From contig NC_083340.1 in the NCBI RefSeq assembly GCF_019175385.1, positions 22,580,336 to 22,644,335 of the forward strand: DNA of 64,000 nt, written 5' to 3'. The stretch comes from Lycium barbarum (lineage: Eukaryota; Streptophyta; Magnoliopsida; Solanales; Solanaceae). Of this stretch, positions 56,074 to 64,000 are shown one piece after another. A program made the position numbers and the translations under genes. The notes beneath the pieces are model-generated. The model was not told the DNA's origin, made no database searches, and saw only the letters and a program-made list of their open reading frames with translations. The first letter of the stretch is position 1; the number at the start of each line of letters is the position of its first letter.

Positions 56074-57896
56074 ATGAATCAAAATCAGCAAAATCAGCGT
56101 GCTGGTAATCAGGAGAATCGGTTGAACAATCAGGCGAATGAATCTGATGATGAGAATATTTTTGCTGAACTTGTTCAAGAGAAGGACTATGCATCTGCTA
56201 TTGCTCAACCTTGAGTTGGAGCTGCTACTGTGAAAATTGACTCATCTCTATACCAGCTGTTGAAACTTGAGGGATACTTTCGGAACTCTACCGAGAATGA
56301 CCCTCAACGTCATTTGCAGAATTTTGTGGATGTGTGTGCTAATCACATCCAGAACAATGTTCCACAAGATGTTATTCGGTTGAGGTTATTCAAATATTCC
56401 TTAGCTGGAGAGGCAAGAACATGGTTCGAGAAGCTATCCCGAAATTCGATTACTTCATGGGCAGAGATGGTAGTTGTTTTTCTTACAAAGTGGTACCCCC
56501 CTAGCAAGAAGGCTGAGATTCGCGACAAGATATATGAATTCAAGCAGCGACCGGGGGAACAACTATATGAAGCCTGGGAGAGGTTCAAGGAGTATTTGCA
56601 GAAGAGCCCGAATCATGGTTTTTCAAAAAATATATTGATAGAGAAGTTCTACCGAGGGTTAGATCCAGTGTCACAATCATTAGCTAACAATGCAGCTGAT
56701 CGGTGTTTTATGAACAAGACCTTTCGACTAGTAACCACCATACTTAACAAGCTGACAACTCAGAATCAGGCTTGGAACTCAAACAATGCTGATGTGGTAC
56801 CGTATGGTAGTGCTATGATCCAGAATATAGTGAAGGAGAATCAAGACACTCAGCAAACATTGGCAGAACTTGCAACAAATATTTCCTTGCTGACGAAAAA
56901 GTTTGATGAATCTCAAATCAAGAAGGTAAATGTTTGTGAGGATGATACAGTTTTGCCAAAAGGGATGTACCATGCTCAAGATGGTCCGTTCCTTGATGGG
57001 CCACCTATGCAGGTTGAAGATGCTAATTATGTTAATAACTCTTAAGGGGGTTATCAAAGACAGAATTACCAAGGTGGCTATCAGAATCAGAATCAGTGGA
57101 GACCTCAGCAAGGTCAAGGTGCTTACAACAACTCTGGGAACTACAACAATAATTATGGTGGTGCGAACCAAGGGAGCTACAACAACAGCAACAATTTTGG
57201 GAACAAGAGTTCCAATCCTTATATACCACCGAAGGGGCAGTCAACAGAGCAGGGTAGTTCGAAAGTCGAAGCAATGCTTGAGATGATTCTGGCAAATCAA
57301 TCTAAGTCTGAAAGGGCTTTATTTGGGCTGAAAGAAACAGTGGGTTCCCATACAGCTGCTATTCAGAAGCTTGAGTCGCAGATGAGGGATATTTCTAGAG
57401 AGCAGCACCCTCCAAAAAAGGGAGGACTTCCAAGTGACACTATTCCAAATCCCAAGAATGGGGGAGGCGGTATAGACCGTGCATTTGCCATCACTACTAG
57501 AAGTGGTAAAACAATACAGGGGGTTGCTGAGAAGGTGATTGATCTTGAGCCGATAGATGAAGAGAATGAGGTGCAGTCTGAAACACCCATTATTGTTGAT
57601 GAGATTCCTACTGACAAGAAGGTTGCTGAGATTCCAGAGATGGTGAGGGAAGCTGATAACACAAGCAAGCAGTCTGTAAAAGGGGCTCTCCGCCCTTTGA
57701 CACAGCTTTTCAAATCTAAACCTCCTTTTCCTCAGAGGTTGGTAAAGAAGAAGGGAGATGCTAAGTTTGAGAAGTTTTATGATCAGCTGAAGCAGTTATC
57801 TCTAAATTTTCCCTTCTTGGAAGCTGTCAAGAAGATGCCCGGTTTTTGCAAAATATTTGAAGGATCTGCTGACCAAGAAGAAAACGGTGCATCATG
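56074..57896 (+). pseudogene. Athila-like gag, degenerate
   Basis: ATG at 56074 (MNQNQQNQRAGNQ). Retrotransposon gag domain at about 56250-56720 with GEARTWFEKLSRNSITSW, EMVVVFLTKWYPP, and RPGEQLYEAWERFKEYLQ. A Gln/Asn/Gly-rich linker follows (about 57045-57230), then AFAITTRSGKTIQG and the conserved LTQLFKSKPPFPQRL and FYDQLKQLSLNFPFLEAV segments. Stops at 56212 (CGA to TGA type) and 57043; a frameshift near 57850. Forms the capsid in a functional relative. Confidence 0.82.
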
Positions 57897-58330
57897 AAAC
57901 CATAAGTTTGACTCACACTGTGAGTTCCATCATTTCAACTACAACTGTGCAGAAAAGGGGAGATCCTGGGGCGTTCACCATTCCTTGTTCTATTGGGCAC
58001 CATGATTTTGCTCGTGCTTTGTGTGACATGGGGCGAGTATAAATTTGATGCCCCTTGCTATATATAAACAATCAGGTTTGGGGATGCCAAGGCCGACTAC
58101 AATGAGATTGCAGATAGCTGATAGGTCTATCAAAAGACCTGTTGGGGTGGTTGATGATGTAATTATGCGGGTTGGTGATTTTATGTTGCCCGCTGATTTC
58201 GTGATTCTTGACTGTGTTGTTGATGACATTCCTATCATTCTGGGGAGATCTTTCCTTGCTACAGGGAGGGCTCTGATGGATTCGGAGAAAAATAAAATAA
58301 AGTTTCGAGTCAATAATGAAGAAGTGACTT
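57897..58330 (+). pseudogene. Athila-like protease, frameshifted at the active site
   Basis: DPGAFTIPCSIGHHDFARAL precedes the active-site motif CDMG. A one-base deletion right after it (about 58032) shifts the frame, so the usual D-x-G-AS motif is broken. The fold continues in another frame as LMPLAIYKQSGLG and later VDDIPIILGRSFLATGRALMD. Confidence 0.75.
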
Positions 58331-59650
58331 TTCAGGCTAGCAAAGGGATGAAGTTACCAAGTGCTTACGAGAGTATTTCGGTAATTGATTCATTCAATGT
58401 TGTTGATGAAGCAGTGGAGTTCAAGATGGAAGAAGAGAGTTTGGGTGAGGCTTTAGCTGGTATTCTTATGAATTTCGATGTTGAAGACATGGAAGGCTAT
58501 GTGGAGACAATTAACTCACTTGTTGGGTTGGGCTCATACACATACCACCCAAAGAAGTTGAATCTTGATCTGGAAAAAAAAACAACTCCTCCAGCAAAGC
58601 CTTCGATCATTGAGTCACCTAAGTTGGAGCTTAAGCATCTCCCATCACATCTGAGATATGAGTTTCTTGGTCCGGACAATACATTACCGGTGATTGTTTC
58701 AACCTTATTGATTGAGGAGCAGATTTTGCAGCGATTGGTTGGACCATAGCAGACATTCAAGGTATTCCATCTGGGATCTGTGAGCATAAAATTCAGTTGG
58801 AGGAAGGTAGAAAACTTAGTGTAGAGCATCAGAGGATACTGAACGAAAATATGCAAGAGGTCGTCAAGAAAGAGATCATCAAATGGCTGGATGCAGGCGT
58901 GGTTTACCCGATTGCTGATAGTAAATGGGTGAGCCCGGTCCAATGTGTTCCTAAGAAGGGCGGCATCATTGTTGTGCCAAATGCAAAGAATGAGTTGATC
59001 CCGACCAGAACTGTCACCGGATGAAGAGTTTGTATGGACTATCACAAGCTCAATACAGCCACTTGCAAGGACCATTTCCCTATGCCCTTCATTGATCAGA
59101 TGCTTGATAAGTTAGCAGGGCGTTCCTACTATTGTTTCCTTGATGGTTAGTCGGGCTACAATCAGATCAACATCGCTTTGGAGGATCAAGAGAAGACCAT
59201 TTTTACTTGTCCTTATGGGACATTTGCATTCAGCCGGATGTCGTTTGGTTTGTGTAATGCACCAGCCACCTTTCAGAGGTGCATGTTGTCAATCTTCTCT
59301 GACATGGTAGAGGATTTCTTGGAGGTGTTCATGGATGACTTTTCTGTGGTGGGTGATTCATTTGAAGATTGTCTTGGTCATCTGGGTCAAGTGCTAAAAA
59401 TGTGTGAGGAGACTAATCTGGTGCTAAACTGGGAGAAGTGTCATTTTATGGTGAAGGAAGGAATCGTCCTCAGTCATAAAATCTTTGAAAAGGGAATCGA
59501 GGTCGATCAAGCAAAAATTGATGTGATTGCAAAACTTCCTTCACCTATCTCAGTCAAAGGTGTCCGAAGTTTCTTGGGACATGCTGGTTCTACAGGCGCT
59601 TCATCAAAGATTTCTCCAAAATTGCCAATCCATTGTGCAAGTTTCTTGAA
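58331..59650 (+). pseudogene. Athila-like reverse transcriptase, degenerate
   Basis: Linker to about 58740, then RT. Motifs: WVSPVQCVPKKGG, RVCMDYHKLN (after a TGG to TGA stop at about 59022), FPMPFIDQMLDKLAG, a stop in FLDG-SGYNQI (59148), SFGLCNAPATFQRCM, and the catalytic box as FMDD in EVFMDDFSVVGDSF (about 59325-59350). A frame change near 58740-58790 and another near 59590-59640 precede RNase H. Confidence 0.82.
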
Positions 59651-60225
59651 AAAGAGGCTAAATTTGTGTTTGATGATAAGTACCAGAAGGTGTTTGAGGT
59701 GTTAAAAGAGCGTCTCACTACAGCTCCTATTATTGTTGCTCCTGACTGGTCCCTACCATTTGAACTGATGTGTGATGCTAGTGGTTTTGCAACAAGTGTT
59801 TTGCTTGGGCAGAGGCATAATAAAATTATGCACCCGATCTATTATACTAGCAGAACACTGAATGCTGCACAGATGAATTACACAGTGACAGAGCAAGAGC
59901 TGCTTGCCATTGTGTTTTCTTTCGAGAAATTTCGGGCCTACTTGTTGGGGTCGAAAGTTGTGGTTTATACTGATCATGCAGCCTTGAGATACCTCATGGA
60001 AAAGAAGGAAGCAAAGCCGCGACTGATCAGATGGGTGCTATTGCTGCAAGAGTTTGATTTTGAGGTGAAGGACCGAAAGGGCACTGAAAACCAGGTGGCT
60101 AACCATCTCTCTCGGCTTGAAGAAGCTGGGAGACCTTCTGATGAGCTTGATATAGATGATGCTTTTCCAGATGAGAGGGTGTTGGCTGTGTCAAATGAGG
60201 TGGCCCCGTGGTATGCTGGCATTGC
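59651..60225 (+). pseudogene. Athila-like RNase H domain
   Basis: Open frame with [20 protein letters not shown] (first Asp), [20 protein letters not shown] and [20 protein letters not shown] (Glu), [13 protein letters not shown] (Asp), and [12 protein letters not shown]. The domain itself has no stop, but it is isolated from RT by a frameshift. Confidence 0.83.
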
Positions 60226-61527
60226 CAATTATTTGGTAACAGAGATAGTTCCAGAAGATATCAAAGCCTACCAAAAGAAGAAATTCTTACGGGATGCTCG
60301 ACAGTACTACTGGGACGAGCCTTATTTGTTCCGAACATGCGCTGAAAACATCATTCGGCGTTGTGTTCCGGAAAGTGAAGTGATGGCGATTCTAAAAGCA
60401 TGCCATGATTCTCCTGTTGGGGGTCATCATAGCGGAAACCGGACTGCAGCTAAGGTACTTGAGTGCAGCTATTACTGACCAACTATTTTTTATGATGTTA
60501 ATCTATTAGTGTGGTCTTGTGATCAATGTCAGAGGCAAGGGAATATCGCCAGAAGACAAGAGATGCCTATGAATTTTGTTATGGAGGTGGAAGTGGTCGA
60601 TGTCTGGGGATTGACTTTATGGGACCTTTTGTGAGTTCTAGTGGCATGAAATACATCTTGGTAGCTGTGGACTACGTGTCAAAATGGGTAGAAGCGGTGG
60701 ATTTACCTAATAATGAGGCCAAGAGTGTTATGGGGTTCCTTAAGAAGAACATATTTACTTGTTTTGGTACTCCGAGGGCTATAATCAGCGATGGTGGATC
60801 CCATTTTTGTAATAGAGCTTTCGCGGGACTGATGGAGAAATATGGTGTAAAGCATAGGGTGGTAACGCCTTATCACCCTCAGACAAGTGGATAGGTTGAA
60901 GTGTCCAATAGGGAGATCAAAAGTATTCTAGCAAAGACAGTGAATGCCAATAGAACTGATTGGGCCCGCAAGCTCGATGATGCTCTATAGGCATACCGGA
61001 CTGCTTTCAAGACTCCAATTGGGACTTCACCCTTCAAGCTTGTATTCGGGAAAGCTTGTCACTTGTCGGTTGAACTTACACACAAAGCTATGTGGGCGCT
61101 GAAGAAACTGAATATGGATTGGGAGGAAGCAACCAAGCTGCGGTTGTTTCAATTAAATGAGATGGATGAATTTCGATACCAGGCATATGAGAGTGCAACC
61201 CTTTATAAAGAAAGGATGAAGCAATACCATGACAAGAAGATTCTGAAGCGAGAGTTCTACAAGGGTGACTATGTATTACTGTTTAACTCTCGGCGGAAGC
61301 TACCGGGTAAACTTAAGTCCAGGTGGTCTAGTCCGTTTGAGGTGGTAGGTGTTTCACCCCATGAAGCGGTTGAATTGAAGTCCGGAGATGGTACTCGGAC
61401 ATTTGAGGTGAATAGGCAGAGATTGAAGCACTATCACGGAATGATTTCAGAGGATAGGATTGTTGATCACTACAGGTTGAAACACCTAGGAACGAACAAT
61501 GATCTGGTGTACCAAGATAAGGAGTGA
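60226..61527 (+). pseudogene. Athila-like integrase, degenerate
   Basis: HHCC zinc finger ([17 protein letters not shown] ... CDQCQRQG), catalytic Asp in LGIDFMGPF and IISDGGSHF, Glu in SNREIKSIL, then [19 protein letters not shown] and a C-terminal [20 protein letters not shown]. Stops at about 60476, 60892 and 60988 look like TGG or CAG changes. Ends TGA 61525-61527. Confidence 0.83.
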
Positions 61528-61735
61528 ATGGTCACCACCGTCGTGCCGCGACGTTAAATCAAGCGCTTCTTGGGAGGCAACCCAAGTGTAATGTTTATTT
61601 TTCTTTTGTTTTTTTATTACATATAGGGTAATGGTTGTTTTGGTGCAGGGATATGTTGCAGAAAATATTGCTGAAAAGCAAGTAAGTTCAGTTGTCAGAA
61701 ACTGTCTCGTAACATTGCAAAATACGCCTATAGTT

Positions 61736-61957
61736 TACGGACCGTATTCCACAATACGGACCGTAAACCAGGACGTATTTAACAATGTTACGTAACAGTA
61801 AGCACTGTAATGTAATATGCTAGTTTACGACCATGGAGGACGGATCGTATTTCACAATACGGCCCGTAAACCTAATCGTAAACTACCATGAGACATTACA
61901 GTGTTCTGCCCTCATCAACCTCTCTAAATACGGGTCGTAAACTAATTGACGGACCGT
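61736..61957. repeat. TACGG-N-CCGTA cluster between pol and the third ORF
   Basis: Palindromes at 61736-61746, 61755-61765 and 61858-61868 (TACGGCCCGTA) and a near-match at about 61947-61957, in the same phrases (AGTTTACGGACCGTATT) as in the LTR. Confidence 0.85.
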
Positions 61958-62178
61958 ATTTAGAAATAAAAAAAAAACTGAAAGAGGCACGATTTAAAAC
62001 ATTACAACGTTTTAAATAAGGGCAGAGAACCACGATCATTCCCTCCATTAAAACATTACACCCATTAAACTTCCCTCCATAAATTTCCCTTCCACTGAAA
62101 CGATCAGTCCCACAATCACCCATCATCACCCATCATCTTCCATCTTCCCAAACACATCATCTTCCATCTCCTAAACAC

Positions 62179-62187
62179 CATAAATAC
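62179..62187 (+). promoter_or_regulatory. Candidate internal TATA box before the third ORF
   Basis: CATAAATAC, ~220 bp after the palindrome cluster and ~770 bp before the third-ORF ATG, followed by a C/A-rich leader (ACTCCCACCCACC). Promoter activity is inference. Confidence 0.35.
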
Positions 62188-62326
62188 ACAACTCCCACCC
62201 ACCAACAAACCCATCTCACAAAAAAATTCGTACCCCCTCTGCCCTAGGTTTAAATTTGTTTGTGATTCAAGTTGTGTTCTCTCCAAAATTTGTGCTTATA
62301 GTGATCTGTGGGTTCATAATAGAAAG

Positions 62327-62945
62327 GTATGATAAACACTCTCTCTCATTTTACTTTCCAGTAGTGAGTTGCATGTAATGGTAAGTATTGATTAGGCTAG
62401 GATTATGAAATGAAGTGCTTGTCTATCTTGGTTAATGATCTTGTGAGGGGACTGATATGTTAAACTCTGTAAATTCTCATGGGTAATTGTTAATTAAACC
62501 CAAATGGGTTAGAGGGCATTCCATACTTCAGAATTCAAAATTTGAAGCTTTGGTCGGCCCACCAATGGCTTGACTCTTACAGGAATTATGAAAATTGGTA
62601 GAAAATGGGTGAAGTCTGAGTAGCCCAATCCCCGAACACATTATGAAACTGAAATGTGAAATGAAATTTTGAAATCAGAATATGTATCTGTTTGTGATGT
62701 GAAATACGATCGTACTTTACGGATCGTATTTTAGTTTACGGTCCGCATTTAAGCATATTACAAAGGGACAGAATGTCCTTAAAGAAAATTGCAGTTTACG
62801 ATCGCACTTTACGGACCGTAAATCAGTTTACGGTCCGTCTTGTGAATTTACGACCACAGACATAACATAGAATCTGTGCACAGTCAAGTTGTCTTACCTT
62901 TGATTGGATGGTCCATGGTAACTAAGATGTTATTGTCTTTTGCAG
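62327..62945 (+). other. Candidate leader intron of the third ORF
   Basis: Donor AAAG|GTATGATA at 62326/62327 and acceptor CTTTTGCAG at 62945, three bases before an ATG (62948). The T-rich segment before the acceptor fits. A second palindrome group (62718-62728, 62810-62820 and partial copies) lies inside it. Confidence 0.4.
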
Positions 62946-62947
62946 GA

Positions 62948-64000
62948 ATGGGTCAAAAAAGGAACGCAAAGAAAGAGGGGGCCTAAAGCACGGGCAAAAG
63001 AAAGAAAGCGCACTTGGATTCAAGGTTGATAGATGAACCTTCCAATTCGAAAGGGGAACAATCAGGATCGGAGTACGCCGAGGTGATACCACTACCAAAG
63101 GTCAGGGGGGCCCCCACGCAAGACACAACGGCAACACCATCACATCCATCACCTATGACCTCGTCCAAATCTGCGTCGGAAGACTCCCAGTCTGAAGAGG
63201 GGGATTCTGACGTGGAGGCATCAAGCAGAGGGGCAGCCACCCTAACGGATCAGGAGAGTGACTCAATGGGGCCTAGTGATGATAATGATCCGGATGATGG
63301 TACGCCACCTAAGGGTCGAAAACTGGCCGTCAGGACCAAACGGCTAGAGGAAGAAAAGTTGCGGTTCTCGGTAAAAGGGTCAAAGAAATTGTATGACCAA
63401 TGGATGGTCGGGACCGAAACTGGTGGACAGCCACCGCGAAAAATATTTGAAGAATGGCGGCTGATTTTTTATGGTATTTCAGCTCATCCACAGCTGGATG
63501 ATACCATCAAAGGGTACAAGTTAGATGTGTTCACTCATGAGCCGGGAGAGTATGCTCCGCATATTGTGCGGGAGTTCTATGCATCATATGGGGCCGTCCT
63601 GATGTCGATGAAGAAGTCGAGTCTTGCTTGGCATCAGATTTCCATACTGGAAAATGTCACAGTCCGGAACTCCCTGGTTGATATTTCCTCCAAAGCCATC
63701 AACAGGGTCCTATTTGGTGATGATTTTGTGGCTCCTACTGATTTGAGCCTGTTCCTAGACAAACGAGACAGGAAGGACAAGAAATCCGTCAGCTAATGGA
63801 CTGCGGCACTTATCACATCTGAGCCACATGAGCAAAAATGGACTAATGATGGGAAAGTCAAGATCACTAAAAGCTGTTTGTCCACAGAGGCTAAATTCTG
63901 GTGGACGTTGCTGCGGTACAGGATCACGCCAACCCAGGCAGATAATACCCTTTCCACCAGTCAGGCAGTAACTATTGCCTCTTTCATGTCAAGGTACCCG
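62948..64000 (+). pseudogene. Third ORF of the Athila-like element (putative plant transposon protein domain)
   Basis: ATG 62948 begins MGQKRNAKK but is one base out of frame with the long ORF, so a one-base indel is likely. The main frame (from about 62950) has a basic start, an acidic Ser/Asp-rich disordered region (about 63050-63300), then a conserved-looking block (KIFEEWRLIFYGISAH, HIVREFYASYGAVL). TAA at 63794-63796 interrupts it, and the frame continues at once with FWWTLLRYRITPTQADNTLS to the window end. This type of domain is common downstream of pol in plant Athila/Tat elements; its function is unknown. I saw no signal peptide or transmembrane segment in the visible part. Confidence 0.7.

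Larger units (their letters stand above)
54546..64000 (+). mobile_element. Athila-like Ty3 element, 5' LTR to third ORF (continues past window)
   Basis: LTR 54546-55953 (TGATGTGGCG to GAGCGTATCA), PBS TGGCGCCGCTGCCGAGGA (55959-55976, tRNA-Asp type used by Athila), gag-pol 56074-61527, then a spacer and a third ORF. The candidate TSD GAGAC (54541-54545) can be tested only right of the window. The polyprotein has at least seven stops and two frameshifts. Confidence 0.88.

Noticed and set aside
58497..59075. 192-codon minus-strand ORF
   Set aside because: Shadow of the Athila-like RT coding strand.
54546..64000. Endogenous pararetrovirus or enveloped retrovirus
   Set aside because: LTRs, tRNA-Asp type PBS, domain order RT-RNase H-integrase and the plant transposon-type third ORF fit an Athila-like retrotransposon; no movement protein, coat motif or visible membrane segment.

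Overview
This window looks like a repeat-dominated (probably pericentromeric or intergenic) stretch of a eudicot nuclear genome. Solanaceae is my best guess, from the style of the LTR families. That is recollection-based inference, not a database match. I found no convincing ordinary host gene, tRNA, rRNA or CRISPR array. Almost everything is LTR retrotransposon or DNA transposon sequence, and several insertions can be bounded exactly by target-site duplications (TSDs). Nucleotides 784-910 are an assembly gap of Ns.

Layout. 1-1694 is the truncated LTR of a minus-strand Ty3 (Tekay-like) element. About 2000-2890 and 10034-11226 are one older locus: a MULE-like N-terminal ORF fragment, a ~120-140 bp tandem repeat, and two small decayed ORFs. 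It was split by a 7.1-kb non-coding LTR element (2893-10033, minus; TSD TAGTG). 12626-39047 is a 26-kb composite Tat-lineage Ty3 element (TSD GGTAT) with decayed gag, protease, RT, dual RNase H and integrase, plus an antisense ORF with its own TATA box. Into it were inserted a solo LTR (15164-17377), a second non-coding LTR element (19889-25089, minus; TSD AAAAC), and a chimeric Tekay derivative (about 28290-37558) that itself carries a solo LTR (28906-31794; TSD GTAAT). 39053-40672 ends in a Helitron-like 3' terminus. 40682-51567 is an 11-kb Mutator-like element (9-bp TSD TATTATATA). It has an apparently intact four-exon MURA transposase and a degenerate multi-exon DUF1985/Ulp1-protease gene converging on it. 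52272-52896 is the start of a Ty1/copia element, interrupted by an Athila-like LTR (52897-54545). That LTR is in turn interrupted by an Athila-like Ty3 element (54546 to beyond the window end) with decayed gag-pol and a third ORF.

The most interesting signal is in non-coding sequence. (a) Five Tekay-related LTR families (six copies), including coding-less elements, share an adjacent pair of hairpins 440-610 bp from the LTR 3' end, with apparent compensatory changes between families. (b) Three of these families have a tandem array just upstream of it whose units are a conserved CACCGAGTCCC-loop-GGGCCGG stem-loop with variable loops; a fourth has a related frame. (c) Upstream of the LTR TATA box, five families carry clusters of GC-rich quasi-palindromes, each family mostly with its own word (TACGG-N-CCGTA, TGCGG-AG-CCGCA, CGCG-AA-CGCG, GGCGCG-A-CGCGCC). 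One word is shared between a Tekay-like and an Athila-like element and recurs before that Athila element's third ORF, next to a TATA-like site and a leader intron. I propose these as cis-acting RNA (packaging or dimerisation) and promoter modules; function is inference. All boundaries were read by eye; no alignment or search was run.
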